Shown here one piece after another: positions 9,188-18,684 of a stretch of DNA of 64,000 nt; position 1 is the first letter of the stretch; the number at the start of each line of letters is the position of its first letter. The translations under genes were made by a program, and so were the position numbers. The notes under the pieces were generated by a model. The model had not been told where the DNA came from. It saw nothing but the letters and a program-made list of their open reading frames with translations, and made no database searches. Source of the DNA: Nocardioides limicola (GTDB taxonomy: Bacteria; Actinomycetota; Actinomycetes; Propionibacteriales; Nocardioidaceae); contig NZ_JAERJA010000004.1 of NCBI RefSeq assembly GCF_016827675.1, forward strand, positions 186,001 through 250,000, written 5' to 3'.

Positions 9188-10468
9188 GTGCGACCTACCA
9201 GGACAACCTTCACCGCCGTCTCGGCACTCTCCGTGCTCTCACTGGCCCTCGTCGCCTGCGGCGGTGACGCCGAGAGCAGCGACCGCGACAGCGACGGGCC
9301 GATCACGCTCACCGTGGCCACCTTCAACGAGTTCGGCTACGAGGAGCTGCTCAAGGAGTACGACGCGCTGCACGACAACATCACCGTCCGGCACACCAAG
9401 GCCGACACCGCCGACAACGCCCGCAACGCGCTGCGCAGCAGCCTGGGCGCGAACGCCGGAGCCGCAGACATCGAAGCCGTCGAGGTGGACTGGCTCACCG
9501 AGTTCATGCAGTACCCGGACAAGTTCGTCGACCTCGCCGACCCCGCCGTCGAGGGCCGTTGGCTGGACTGGAAGACCGAGGCGGCCACCACCGAGGACGG
9601 CCAACTGATCGGCTACGGCACCGACATCGGACCCGAAGCCGTCTGCTACCGCGCCGACCTCGTCGGCGCTGCGGGCCTTCCGGCCGACCGGGAGGGCTTC
9701 GCCGAGTTCATCGGAGACACCTGGGACTCCTACTTCGCTGCCGGCAAGGAGTTCGTCGCGAACTCCGACGCCGCCTGGTTCGACTCCGCCAGCGCACTGT
9801 GGCAGGGGATGATCAACCAGGTGGAGGTCCCCTTCGAGGAGCCCGACGGCACCGTCATCGCCACCACCAACCCCCAGATCAAGGACCTCTACGAGCAGGT
9901 CCTGCAGGCCTCCACCGCCGATGGGCTCTCGGCCGGGCTGGGCCAGTGGAGTCAGGACTGGTCCGAATCCTTCCAACGGGACTCGTTCGCCACCATGCTC
10001 TGCCCCGGCTGGATGCTCGGTGTCATCGAGGGCAACGCCGCCGGCGTCGACGGCTGGGACGTCGCCAACGTCTTCCCGGGCGGCGGCGGCAACTGGGGCG
10101 GCTCCTACCTGACGGTGCCCGCCCAGGGTGACCACATCGAGGAGGCCAAGGCGCTCGCAGCGTGGCTGACCGCCCCCGAGCAGCAGCTCAAGGCGTTCGC
10201 GGCCAAGGGCACCTTCCCGAGCCAGGTCGACGCATTGGACAGCCCCGAACTGCTCGACTCCACCCACGCGTTCTTCAACGACGCGCCCACCGGGCAGATC
10301 CTCGTCGACCGGGCCACCGCCGTCACCATGCAGCCCTACAAGGGTCCGAACTACTTCCTGATCAACACGGCCCTCGTCGACGCGCTGACCCGTGTCGATG
10401 TCGACGGCACCGACGACGCCGCCTCCTCATGGGCGAAGTTCGTCAGGGACGTCGAGGCCCTCGGATGA
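9188..10468 (+). CDS. Sugar ABC transporter substrate-binding lipoprotein
   Basis: A 426-residue extracellular solute-binding protein of the family 1 type. The signal peptide ends in the lipobox LVAC with Cys24 as lipid anchor. The mature protein starts with an acidic linker and then ITLTVATFNEFGYEELLKEY, the first strand and helix of the maltose/oligosaccharide-binding fold. Starts at GTG with AGGAG upstream. The stop overlaps the ATG of the first permease gene (ATGA). A beta-glucosidase in the same operon suggests cellobiose or another beta-glucoside as ligand; the sugar itself is inferred. Confidence 0.9.
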   Translation: MRPTRTTFTAVSALSVLSLALVACGGDAESSDRDSDGPITLTVATFNEFGYEELLKEYDALHDNITVRHTKADTADNARNALRSSLGANAGAADIEAVEVDWLTEFMQYPDKFVDLADPAVEGRWLDWKTEAATTEDGQLIGYGTDIGPEAVCYRADLVGAAGLPADREGFAEFIGDTWDSYFAAGKEFVANSDAAWFDSASALWQGMINQVEVPFEEPDGTVIATTNPQIKDLYEQVLQASTADGLSAGLGQWSQDWSESFQRDSFATMLCPGWMLGVIEGNAAGVDGWDVANVFPGGGGNWGGSYLTVPAQGDHIEEAKALAAWLTAPEQQLKAFAAKGTFPSQVDALDSPELLDSTHAFFNDAPTGQILVDRATAVTMQPYKGPNYFLINTALVDALTRVDVDGTDDAASSWAKFVRDVEALG

Positions 10469-11424
10469 AGGCCCGTGGCCGGCCGCTGCCGCCGCAGCGG
10501 CCGGCCACGCCCCCGACCCTGCGCCAACGCCTCACCGCGGCGAACCGGCGGTGCACGCCCTACCTGTACATCTCGCCGTTCTTCCTGCTCTTCCTGATCA
10601 CCGGGCTGTTCCCGCTGCTCTTCACCGGCTGGGTCGCCGTGCACCGCTGGGACCTGATCATGGGGCAGGGTGAGTTCGTCGGCCTGGACAACTTCCGCCG
10701 CGTCCTCGGCAGCCCGGACTTCTGGAAGTCGACCCGCAACACCTTCTCGATCTTCCTGCTCTCCTCGGTGCCGCAGGTGATCCTGGCGATCACCATCGCG
10801 GCCCTCCTCAACTTCAACCTCCGCGGCCGGACGTTCTGGCGGATGGGTGTGCTGCTCCCGTACGTCGTTGCCCCGGTGGCCGTCGTACTGATCTTCTCCA
10901 ACCTCTTCGCCGACCGCTTCGGTGTCATCAACAGCCTGCTCGACCTGGTCGGCATCGCCCCGGTCCGATGGCACTCCGAGGTGCTGCCCAGCCATCTGGC
11001 GATCGCCACCATGGTCAACTTCCGCTGGACCGGCTACAACACGCTGATCTTCCTGGCCGCCATGCAGGCGATCCCACGCGACCTCTACGAGGCGGCGGCG
11101 GTCGACGGGGCGAACAGGGTCCGGCAGTTCTTCTCCGTGACCGTGCCGATGCTGCGGCCGACGATCATCTTCGTGGTCATCACCTCCACCATCGGCGGCC
11201 TGCAGATCTTCGACGAGCCACGGCTCTACGACCAGTACGGCCGCGGTGGCGCGGACGGCCAGTGGCGGACCCTCACCATCCACCTCTACGAACTCGGCTG
11301 GACCCAGTCCGACTTCGGCCGGGCCTCCGCGGTGGCCGTCCTGCTCTTCCTGCTGATCGTGGCCATCGGGTTGGTCAACTTCACCATCACCCGCAGGATC
11401 GCGACCGCGGGAGGTCACCGATGA
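10465..11424 (+). CDS. Sugar ABC transporter permease (MalF/LacF type)
   Basis: A 319-residue inner-membrane permease with six helices. The cytoplasmic EAA loop is visible as YEAAAVDGANRVRQFFSVTVPMLRP near residue 210-235, with the conserved Gly that docks the ATPase. The N-terminal 30 residues are proline- and arginine-rich and cytoplasmic. It is coupled by ATGA overlaps to genes on both sides. It pairs with the following permease and the lipoprotein to import a sugar. Confidence 0.92.
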   Translation: MKARGRPLPPQRPATPPTLRQRLTAANRRCTPYLYISPFFLLFLITGLFPLLFTGWVAVHRWDLIMGQGEFVGLDNFRRVLGSPDFWKSTRNTFSIFLLSSVPQVILAITIAALLNFNLRGRTFWRMGVLLPYVVAPVAVVLIFSNLFADRFGVINSLLDLVGIAPVRWHSEVLPSHLAIATMVNFRWTGYNTLIFLAAMQAIPRDLYEAAAVDGANRVRQFFSVTVPMLRPTIIFVVITSTIGGLQIFDEPRLYDQYGRGGADGQWRTLTIHLYELGWTQSDFGRASAVAVLLFLLIVAIGLVNFTITRRIATAGGHR

Positions 11425-12293
11425 AGACCTACGTGCCCCTCACCCGCGAGGACCGTCAAGCGCGGCGCAATGCCGGCATCGACCGGCCGAGCTGGATCGT
11501 CTACGGCTGCCTGGCCGCGGTCCTGCTCGGCAGCGCCTTCCCGATCTGGTGGTCCTTCCTGATCGCCAGCCACGACTCGACGATCCTGGCCCGCAACTCG
11601 TTCCCGATGATCCCCGGCGGCAACTTCTGGTCCAACGCCCGCGAGGTGATGGACTCGGTGCCGTTCTGGAGAGCGGTGGGCAACTCGATCCTGGTCTCCA
11701 CGTCCGTGTCGCTGTCGGTGGTCTTCTTCTCCACCCTCGCCGGCTATGCGTTCGCCAAGCTCCGCTTCCGGGGTTCGGGGCCGCTGCTGGTCTTCGTGAT
11801 CGCGACGATGGCGATCCCCACCCAGCTCGGTGTCGTGCCGCTGTTCCAGGTGATGGCCCAACTCGGCTGGACCGGCCAGCTGCACGCCGTCATCGTGCCC
11901 GGACTGGTCAAGGCCTTCGGAGTCTTCTGGATGACCCAGTACATCCGCTCCGCGTTGCCCGACGAGTTGATCGAGGCGGCCCAGGTCGACGGCTGCTCAC
12001 AGTTCCGGACCTTCTGGAGCATCGCCGTCCCGGCCGCGCTGCCGGCGATGTGGATGCTGGGGCTGTTCACCTTCGTCGCCACCTGGACCGACTTCTTCTG
12101 GCCGTTCATCGTCCTGGGTGCCGGCAACCCCACTCTGCCGGTCGCCCTCCAGCAACTGCAGGCCGCCCACTTCGTCAACTACTCCCTGGTGCTGACTGGC
12201 GCCTGCCTGGCCACGATCCCGCTGCTCGCACTGTTCTTCGTGGCCGGCCGCCAACTCGTCTCGGGAATCATGCAAGGAGCCGTCAAACAATGA
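11421..12293 (+). CDS. Sugar ABC transporter permease (MalG/LacG type)
   Basis: A 290-residue partner permease with six helices. Its EAA loop reads LIEAAQVDGCSQFRTFWSIAVP, with the conserved EAA...G pattern. ATG start overlaps the stop of the first permease and its stop overlaps the ATG of the beta-glucosidase. No ATPase gene is present in the operon, so the pair is expected to use a shared ATPase encoded elsewhere, as MsiK does for several sugar importers in Streptomyces. Confidence 0.92.
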   Translation: MKTYVPLTREDRQARRNAGIDRPSWIVYGCLAAVLLGSAFPIWWSFLIASHDSTILARNSFPMIPGGNFWSNAREVMDSVPFWRAVGNSILVSTSVSLSVVFFSTLAGYAFAKLRFRGSGPLLVFVIATMAIPTQLGVVPLFQVMAQLGWTGQLHAVIVPGLVKAFGVFWMTQYIRSALPDELIEAAQVDGCSQFRTFWSIAVPAALPAMWMLGLFTFVATWTDFFWPFIVLGAGNPTLPVALQQLQAAHFVNYSLVLTGACLATIPLLALFFVAGRQLVSGIMQGAVKQ

Positions 12294-13735
12294 CCACCCC
12301 TCACTCGCTGACCGGGGTCCACCCCTCCCACTCCGACCGGGCCACCTTCGGGTCGGACTTCCTCTGGGGCTCGGCCACTGCGGCCTACCAGATCGAAGGG
12401 GCCGCCTGGCAGGACGGACGCACCGACTCGATCTGGGATGCGTTCGCTCGCAGACCCGGCGCCGTCTTCGGCGGCCACGACGGCTCCGTCGCCGTCGATC
12501 ACTACCACCGGTACGCCGCCGACGTCGCGCTGATGGCCGACCTCAACCTCGGCGCCTACCGCTTCTCCACGTCGTGGGCCCGGGTCTGCCCCGACGGCGG
12601 CCCGCCCAATGCCGCCGGCCTGGACTTCTACTCCCGCCTCGTCGACGAGTTGCTCGACCGCAACATCCTGCCGTGGCTGACGCTCTATCACTGGGACCTT
12701 CCCCAGGCGCTGGAGGACGCAGGTGGCTGGGCGGCGCGGGACACGGCGTACCGCTTCGCCGACTATGCGCGTGCCGTCCACGACGTCCTCGGCGATCGGG
12801 TCCGGCACTGGACCACCCTCAACGAGCCGTGGTGCTCGGCGATGCTGGGCTACGCCGCGGGGGAGCACGCCCCGGGGCGCACCGAACCCGTGGCCGCTCT
12901 GCGCGCCACCCACCACCTGCTCCTGGCGCACGGCCTGGGGGTGCAGGCGCTGCGGGCCGAGGACCCCACCCTCTCGCTCGGGCTGACCCTCAACTTCAAC
13001 GACATCGCCCCGGCCGACCCGGACTCGGCCGCCGACCTCGACGCCGCCCGGCGCGCCGACGGAATGATGAACCGGCTCTTCCTCGACCCGGTCTTCCACG
13101 GCGCCTACCCCACCGACGTGCTCGAGGACCTGACGGACCTCTGGCCCGCAGACCTCGTCCACGACGGCGATCTCGCCACCATCGCCACCCCGATCGACGT
13201 GCTGGGCGTCAACTACTACAGCTGCGAGTCGGTCACCGGCCCGGACCCGGCCACCGCCCGCCAGGCAGCCGCGGCCGCCCGAGCCGCCGGGCCGAGCGCC
13301 CGGGTCGGCTCGGAGCACGTGCGCAGCGTGCCCCGCGGCCTGCCCGCCACCGCCCAGGGCTGGGAGGTCTACCCGGCCGGGCTCACCGCCCTGCTTCAGC
13401 GCCTCCACGAGTACGCCGCCCCGGCCGGAGTGCAGCTCTACGTCACCGAGAACGGTGCCGCCTACGACGACGCGCCCGACGCGCTCGGGTTCGTCGACGA
13501 CACCGACCGGACGGCGTACATCCGAGCCCACCTGCACGCCGTGCTCGCCGCGATCCGGGCCGGGGTCGACGTACGCGGCTACTTCGTGTGGTCGCTGCTC
13601 GACAACTTCGAATGGGCGTGGGGATATGCCAAGCGGTTCGGCATCGTGCGGGTCGACTACGCGACATTGGACCGGACCCCGAAAGCGAGCGCGCGCTGGT
13701 ACGCCGGCGTGGCACGATCGGGTCGGCTCGACTGA
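12290..13735 (+). CDS. Glycoside hydrolase family 1 beta-glucosidase
   Basis: A 481-residue retaining glycosidase with the (beta/alpha)8 fold. FLWGSATAAYQIEGA marks the N-terminus, the acid/base Glu179 sits in TTLNEPW, and the nucleophile Glu387 in YVTENGAAY. The C-terminal WSLLDNFEWAWGY motif forms the sugar subsite. There is no signal peptide, so it acts in the cytoplasm on sugars brought in by the linked transporter. It starts by ATGA overlap with the permease gene. Preferred substrate (cellobiose or other beta-glucoside) is inferred from family and context. Confidence 0.95.
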   Translation: MTTPHSLTGVHPSHSDRATFGSDFLWGSATAAYQIEGAAWQDGRTDSIWDAFARRPGAVFGGHDGSVAVDHYHRYAADVALMADLNLGAYRFSTSWARVCPDGGPPNAAGLDFYSRLVDELLDRNILPWLTLYHWDLPQALEDAGGWAARDTAYRFADYARAVHDVLGDRVRHWTTLNEPWCSAMLGYAAGEHAPGRTEPVAALRATHHLLLAHGLGVQALRAEDPTLSLGLTLNFNDIAPADPDSAADLDAARRADGMMNRLFLDPVFHGAYPTDVLEDLTDLWPADLVHDGDLATIATPIDVLGVNYYSCESVTGPDPATARQAAAAARAAGPSARVGSEHVRSVPRGLPATAQGWEVYPAGLTALLQRLHEYAAPAGVQLYVTENGAAYDDAPDALGFVDDTDRTAYIRAHLHAVLAAIRAGVDVRGYFVWSLLDNFEWAWGYAKRFGIVRVDYATLDRTPKASARWYAGVARSGRLD

Positions 13736-13782
13736 CTCCGCCACTATCGGAGGCGGCACCAGGAGCGGAGGAGGCGAGGAGC

Positions 13783-14790
13783 ATGAGCAGGGCACCCACG
13801 CTCGAGGACGTGGCACGGCAGGCCGGCGTGTCCCGGGCGACCGCGTCCCGGGTGGTCAACGCCGACCCGCGGGTCGGCGCCGACGCCCGGGAGGCGGTGC
13901 AGGCGGCGATCGCCGCCCTGGGCTACAGCCCGAATCTGGCGGCGCGGACCCTGGTCACCCGGCGGACCGAATCGATCGCCGTGGTGGTCCCCGAGAGTGA
14001 CGCTATGGTCTTCACCGACCCCTTCTTCGCGGGCACCCTGCACGGGGTGAACCTGGCCCTCTCGGGAACGCGACTCCAGATGGTGCTGGTGATGGGCCAG
14101 CCCGGCGAGGGCGTGGACGGCCGGATGGAGCAGTACCTGCGCGGCGGGCACACCGACGGCGCGATCGTGGTCTCACACCATCAGGGCGACCAACTGTGGC
14201 GGGTCCTCGAGGACACCCAACTGCCGTGCGTCTTCCTCGGCCGGCCGTACTCCCCGGACGCTGCCGTCCCCTTCGTCGACGTCGACAACGTCGCCGGGGC
14301 CGAGCTCGCCACCCGGCATCTGATCGAGCGGGGCTGCACCAGGATCGGGACGGTCACCGGCTCGCAGGACATGAGCGCCGGGCAGGACCGGCTGGCCGGC
14401 TGGCGTCGGGCGCTGGCCGCCGCCGGCCTGCCGGACACCGCCGTCGCCGCGGCCGACTTCACCCGGGACGGCGGTCAGGCGGCGACCCGGCGCCTGTTCG
14501 CCGACCATCCCGACCTGGACGGGCTCTTCGTGGCCTCGGACCAGATGGCCGAGGAGGCGCTGCAGGTGCTGGCCGCGGCAGGCCGGCGGGTCCCCGAGGA
14601 TGTCGCCGTGGTCGGCTTCGACGACCTCGAGTTGGCCCGCCGCACCCAGCCGCCGCTGACCACCGTGGTCAACCCGATCTCGGCGATGGCCGAACGCGCG
14701 GTCGCGATGCTGCTCGACCTGCTGGCCGGGCAGCCGGTGGAGACGCCGTACATCCTCGACCCCCGGCTGGTGGTGCGCGGAACGGCGTGA
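13783..14790 (+). CDS. LacI-family transcriptional regulator
   Basis: A 335-residue repressor. The N-terminal helix-turn-helix and hinge are canonical: TLEDVARQAGVSRATASRVV then YSPNLAARTLVTRRT. A periplasmic-binding-protein-like effector domain follows with DGLFVASDQMAEEALQVL and VAVVGFDDLELARRTQPPLT near the C-terminus. ATG 13783 follows a GGAGGAGGCGAGGA ribosome site. It is the last gene of the beta-glucoside cluster and most likely binds the 16-bp palindrome at 9131-9146. It converges on korB with a gap of nine bases. Confidence 0.93.
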   Translation: MSRAPTLEDVARQAGVSRATASRVVNADPRVGADAREAVQAAIAALGYSPNLAARTLVTRRTESIAVVVPESDAMVFTDPFFAGTLHGVNLALSGTRLQMVLVMGQPGEGVDGRMEQYLRGGHTDGAIVVSHHQGDQLWRVLEDTQLPCVFLGRPYSPDAAVPFVDVDNVAGAELATRHLIERGCTRIGTVTGSQDMSAGQDRLAGWRRALAAAGLPDTAVAAADFTRDGGQAATRRLFADHPDLDGLFVASDQMAEEALQVLAAAGRRVPEDVAVVGFDDLELARRTQPPLTTVVNPISAMAERAVAMLLDLLAGQPVETPYILDPRLVVRGTA

Positions 14791-14799
14791 CGGGTGGTC

Positions 14800-15894
14800 C
14801 TAGACCACGGACCAGGTGTCGCCGCCGCCGATGAGGCCTGCCAGCCGCTGGGTCGGTGAGCCGGAGCTGGCCTCGATGGCGGTGTTGATCTGGGCGCGGG
14901 CCTGGTCGTCGTAGGTGGGTCGTTCGACCTGCCGGAAGATGCCGATGGGCGCCTGGTGCAGGATGCCCGCGTCGGTGAGTCGGCTGATCGCGAACGCGGT
15001 GGCCGGGTCGGGGTTGTGGGCGTCGTGGACCAGGAGTCGTTCCTCGCCCACGTCGGCGACCAGGGCGACCTTGACGCCGCCGGTCTCGGAGTCACGGATC
15101 AGGCCCTTGGCGCCGTCGGTGCCGAACCGGATGGGTTCGCCGTGGACGAGGGGGATGATCGCGTCGTCCTTGGTGTCGCGGTCCTTGATGGAGTCGAAGG
15201 CGCCGTCGTTGAAGATCGGGCAGTTCTGGTAGATCTCCACCAACGAGGTGCCCCGGTGCGCGGCGGCGGCGGCGAGTACGCCGGTGAGGTGCTTGCGGTC
15301 CGAGTCGATGGTGCGGGCGACGAAGGTGCCCTCGGCGCCCAGGGCCAGCGAGATGGGGTTGAAGGGTTGGTCGACCGACCCCATCGGGGTGGACTTGGTG
15401 ACCTTGCCCGCCTCGGAGGTGGGGGAGTACTGGCCCTTGGTGAGGCCGTAGATCCGGTTGTTGAACAACAGGATGGTCATGTTCACGTTGCGGCGCAGCG
15501 TGTGGATGAGGTGGTTGCCGCCGATGGAGAGGGCGTCGCCGTCGCCGGTGACGACCCACACGGAGAGGTCTTCGCGGGCGGTGGCGATGCCGGTGGCGAT
15601 GGTCGGGGCGCGTCCGTGGATGGAGTGCATCCCGTAGGTGTCGAGGTAGTAGGGGAAGCGGCTGGAGCAGCCGATGCCGGAGACGAAGACGATGTTCTCG
15701 CGGCGCAGGCCCAGGTCGGGCAGGAAGGACTGGACGGCCTTGAGCACGGCGTAGTCACCGCAGCCGGGGCACCAGCGGACCTCCTGGTCGCTGGTGAAGT
15801 CCTTGCCGGTCTGGGCGGGCGCGTCCGCGGCGAGGGCGGGGACCAGTTCCACACCGGAGCGCAGCGCGGGCAGGCCGAGTTCGGTGGTGCTCAT
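14800..15894 (-). CDS. korB: 2-oxoacid:ferredoxin oxidoreductase beta subunit
   Basis: A 364-residue thiamine diphosphate-binding subunit. CPGCGDYAVLKAV (about residues 42-54) holds the conserved cysteines, and GDGDALSIGGNHLIHTLRRN with later NNRIYGLTKGQYSPT forms the cofactor-binding region. With KorA it oxidises a 2-oxoacid, probably 2-oxoglutarate, to an acyl-CoA with reduction of ferredoxin. The ATG overlaps the korA stop (ATGA). The two-gene form without separate gamma or delta genes is the KorAB layout of M. tuberculosis and related bacteria. Substrate is inferred. Confidence 0.93.
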   Translation of the reverse strand: MSTTELGLPALRSGVELVPALAADAPAQTGKDFTSDQEVRWCPGCGDYAVLKAVQSFLPDLGLRRENIVFVSGIGCSSRFPYYLDTYGMHSIHGRAPTIATGIATAREDLSVWVVTGDGDALSIGGNHLIHTLRRNVNMTILLFNNRIYGLTKGQYSPTSEAGKVTKSTPMGSVDQPFNPISLALGAEGTFVARTIDSDRKHLTGVLAAAAAHRGTSLVEIYQNCPIFNDGAFDSIKDRDTKDDAIIPLVHGEPIRFGTDGAKGLIRDSETGGVKVALVADVGEERLLVHDAHNPDPATAFAISRLTDAGILHQAPIGIFRQVERPTYDDQARAQINTAIEASSGSPTQRLAGLIGGGDTWSVV

Positions 15895-17831
15895 GCGTTG
15901 TCCTCCTTGTTGGCCAGGCCGGCGGCGACGAGTTCAGCGTCGACGCCCTCGGCGTCGGCGACCAGACCGCCGATGACCTCGGCGAGTACGGCGGCCTTCA
16001 GTGGCAGGCCGCGCACCTCGTTGTAGCCGATCGCGTCGACGAGGTACTTGGCGCGCAGCAGCAGGGAGAGCTGGCCGAGGTTCATCTCGGGGACCAGCAC
16101 CTTGTCGTAGCGGCGCAGGACGTCGCCGAGGTCCTTCGGGAACGGGTTGAGGTGGCGCAGGTGCGCCTGGGCGACGTGGAAGCCGGCCTTGCGGACGCGT
16201 CGGCATCCAGCGCCGATCGGGCCGTAGGTGGAGCCCCAGCCGATGACCAGGACCTTGGCCTGCCCGGACGGGTCGTCGACCTCCAGTGGGGGCAGCGAGT
16301 CGGCGATCCGGTCGATCTTGGCCTGGCGGGTGCGGACCATCAGATCGTGGTTGGCCGACTCGTAGGAGATGTTGCCGTGACCGTCGCCCTTCTCCAGGCC
16401 ACCGATCCGGTGCTCCAGTCCGGGGGTGCCGGGGATGGCCCAGGGGCGGGCGAGGGTCTCCTCGTCGCGCAGGTAGGGCCAGAACTCCTTGGTCTCCTCG
16501 CCGTCGGCGGCTGTCGAGACCACCTTGTTGGGTTCGGTGGCGAACGCCGGATCGATGGCCGGGAGTTCGTCGACGTCGGGGATCCGCCAGGGTTCGGAGC
16601 CGTTGGCCAGGTAGCCGTCGGAGAGCAGCATCACCGGGGTGCGGTAGGTGATGGCGATCCGGGAGGCCTCCAGGGCGGCGTCGAAGCAGTCGCCCGGCGA
16701 CTGGGGGGCGACGATCGGGACCGGTGCCTCACCGTTGCGGCCGAACATCGCCTGGAGCAGGTCGGCCTGCTCGGTCTTGGTGGGCAGGCCGGTGGACGGG
16801 CCACCGCGCTGGACGTCGACGACGACCAGCGGCAGTTCGGTCATCACGGCCAGGCCGATGGCCTCGGACTTCAGGGCCACGCCGGGGCCGGACGTGGTGG
16901 TGACGCCGAGGTGGCCGGCGTACGAGGCACCGATGGCCGCGCCGATGCCGGCGATCTCGTCCTCGGCCTGCAGCGTGGTGACGCCGAAGCCCTTGTGCTT
17001 GCTGAGCTCGTGCAGGATGTCGCTGGCGGGGGTGATCGGGTAGGAGCCGAGGAAGACCGGCAGCCCGGACTGGACGCCGGAGGCGACCAATCCGTAGGCC
17101 AGAGCCAGGTTCCCGGTGATGTTCCGGTACGTCCCGGCGGGCAGCTTGGCCGGCTTCACCTCGTACTGGACCACGAACGTCTCGGTGGTCTCGCCGAAGT
17201 TCCAGCCCGCCTTGAAGGCGGTGATGTTCGCGTCCCGGATGTCGGGGACCTTGGCGAACTTCTTGCTCAGGAAAGCCACCGTGGACTCGGTCGGGCGGCC
17301 GTACATCCACGACAGCAGTCCGAGTGCGAACATGTTCTTCGCGCGGGCCGCGTCCTTGCGCGAGAGGCCGAACTCCTTGACCGCCGCCACCGTCATCCCG
17401 GTCAGGTCCACCGGGTGTACGGCGAAGTCGGAGAGGGCACCCTCCTGCTCGAGGGGGTTCACGTCGTACCCGGCCTTGGCCAGGTTCCGGGCGGTGAAGT
17501 CGTGGGTGTCCACGATGATCGCCGCACCCTTGTGCAGATCGGCCAGGTTCGCCTTGAGGGCGGCCGGGTTCATCGCCACCAGTACGTCGGGGGAGTCGCC
17601 TGCGGTGAGGATGTCGTGATCGGCGAAGTGCACCTGGAACGACGACACCCCGGGGATCGTGCCCTGAGGGGCGCGGATCTCGGCAGGGAAGTTCGGCAGC
17701 GTCACCAGGTCGTTGCCGAACGCTGCCGACTCCTGGGTGAACCGGTCACCGGTCAGCTGCATGCCGTCGCCGGAGTCGCCGGCGAACCGGATGATCACTC
17801 GGTCCAGCTGCTTGACCTGCTTGGAGCCCAC
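15891..17831 (-). CDS. korA: 2-oxoacid:ferredoxin oxidoreductase, fused gamma-alpha subunit
   Basis: About 646 residues. The first ~200 residues are the gamma-type domain (RVIIRFAGDSGDGMQLTGD at the start), followed by the pyrimidine-binding alpha domain (GSYPITPASDILHELSKHK, then QAEDEIAGIGAAIGASYAG) and a C-terminal domain. GTG 17831 was chosen for the AGGA site five bases upstream. Upstream, a TATCAT -10 element and the KstR-like palindrome at 17895-17908 suggest control by a lipid-responsive TetR-family repressor. A ferredoxin partner is not encoded nearby. Confidence 0.92.
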   Translation of the reverse strand: MGSKQVKQLDRVIIRFAGDSGDGMQLTGDRFTQESAAFGNDLVTLPNFPAEIRAPQGTIPGVSSFQVHFADHDILTAGDSPDVLVAMNPAALKANLADLHKGAAIIVDTHDFTARNLAKAGYDVNPLEQEGALSDFAVHPVDLTGMTVAAVKEFGLSRKDAARAKNMFALGLLSWMYGRPTESTVAFLSKKFAKVPDIRDANITAFKAGWNFGETTETFVVQYEVKPAKLPAGTYRNITGNLALAYGLVASGVQSGLPVFLGSYPITPASDILHELSKHKGFGVTTLQAEDEIAGIGAAIGASYAGHLGVTTTSGPGVALKSEAIGLAVMTELPLVVVDVQRGGPSTGLPTKTEQADLLQAMFGRNGEAPVPIVAPQSPGDCFDAALEASRIAITYRTPVMLLSDGYLANGSEPWRIPDVDELPAIDPAFATEPNKVVSTAADGEETKEFWPYLRDEETLARPWAIPGTPGLEHRIGGLEKGDGHGNISYESANHDLMVRTRQAKIDRIADSLPPLEVDDPSGQAKVLVIGWGSTYGPIGAGCRRVRKAGFHVAQAHLRHLNPFPKDLGDVLRRYDKVLVPEMNLGQLSLLLRAKYLVDAIGYNEVRGLPLKAAVLAEVIGGLVADAEGVDAELVAAGLANKEDNA

Positions 17832-17894
17832 GGCCGTCCTACTTCCTCGAAGCCAACATCGGCACTCGCATGATACCGAGAGTACGGGAGAAAA

Positions 17895-17908
17895 TGAAAC
17901 GTGTTCTA
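17895..17908. promoter_or_regulatory. KstR-like palindromic operator in front of korA
   Basis: On the minus strand the site reads TAGAACACGTTTCA. It fits TnnAACnnGTTnnA, the consensus described for KstR, the TetR-family repressor of sterol/lipid genes in mycobacteria and rhodococci. It lies about 65 bases upstream of the korA start, next to the presumed -35 region. A second site with identical half-sites (TAGAAC..GTTTCA) occurs at 27896-27909. The regulator is not in the window. Confidence 0.6.
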
Positions 17909-18005
17909 GATTTTGACTGCGGCGCAGCGCAGCACCACCCCACGATAGACGCCCGCGCCAGTCGTGGTGCACGCCTCCCGGAGGCTGGACCCGGGCCGCG
18001 CGGAG

Positions 18006-18497
18006 TCAGCGGTAGTTGGTGAACTGCACCGCGAAGTCGTAGTCCTGCTCCTTGACCAGGGAGATCACGGTCTGCAGGTCGTCGCGCTTCTTGCTGGAGA
18101 CGCGGAGTTCGTCGCCCTGGATCTGCGCCTTCACGCCCTTGGGGCCCTCGTCGCGGATCAGCTTGGAGATCTTCTTGGCGTTCTCGGAACTGATCCCCTC
18201 CTTGAGGGTGATCGAGATGATGCTGCGCTGGCCGGACGGGCGTGGCTCGCTCGCGTCCAGCACCTTGAGTGAGACCTGACGCTTGATCAGCTTCTGCTGG
18301 AAGACGTCCAGGACCGCGGAGGCCCGGTCGTCGGCGGAGGCCGAGATCTCGATGGCCTGGTCGCCCTTCCACTCGATCTTGGCGTCGGTGCCCTTGAAGT
18401 CGAAACGGGTGGCGACCTCGCGGGCCGCCTGGCCGAGCGCGTTGTCGACCTCCTGGCGGTCGATCTTGCTGACGATGTCGAACGATGAGTCGGCCAT
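18006..18497 (-). CDS. YajQ-family nucleotide-binding protein
   Basis: A 163-residue cytoplasmic protein. The N-terminus [18 protein letters not shown] and the C-terminus [12 protein letters not shown] are hallmarks of the YajQ (DUF520) family, two RNA-recognition-like folds; some members bind cyclic di-GMP and others bind RNA or nucleotides. The ATG at 18497 gives the standard N-terminus; an upstream in-frame start at 18533 would add 12 atypical residues. It is divergent from tRNA-Tyr and lies upstream of korA on the same strand. Biological role in this organism unknown. Confidence 0.93.
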   Translation of the reverse strand: MADSSFDIVSKIDRQEVDNALGQAAREVATRFDFKGTDAKIEWKGDQAIEISASADDRASAVLDVFQQKLIKRQVSLKVLDASEPRPSGQRSIISITLKEGISSENAKKISKLIRDEGPKGVKAQIQGDELRVSSKKRDDLQTVISLVKEQDYDFAVQFTNYR

Positions 18498-18597
18498 GGG
18501 TGATCTCCTGGTGCTCGATGCTGATTCGGTCACGCCGGGACGGCTGCGCTATTCTCATGCCGCCGCACGCTCGGAGCCTATCCGGGGTGTGCTTCGG

Positions 18598-18679
18598 GGC
18601 AGGTTGCCCGAGCGGCCAAAGGGAGCTGACTGTAAATCAGCCGGCAATGCCTACAGTGGTTCGAATCCACTACCTGCCA
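18598..18679 (+). tRNA. tRNA-Tyr (anticodon GTA)
   Basis: Acceptor stem GGCAGGT/ACCTGCC pairs fully. The anticodon arm GCTGA-CTGTAAA-TCAGC gives GTA at 18632-18634, and a long variable arm (CGGCAATGCC region) is expected for bacterial tRNA-Tyr. The T-arm GTGGTTCGAATCCAC is intact. The 3' CCA is not fully encoded (ACCG follows the stem). Confidence 0.97.
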
Positions 18680-18684
18680 CCGGA

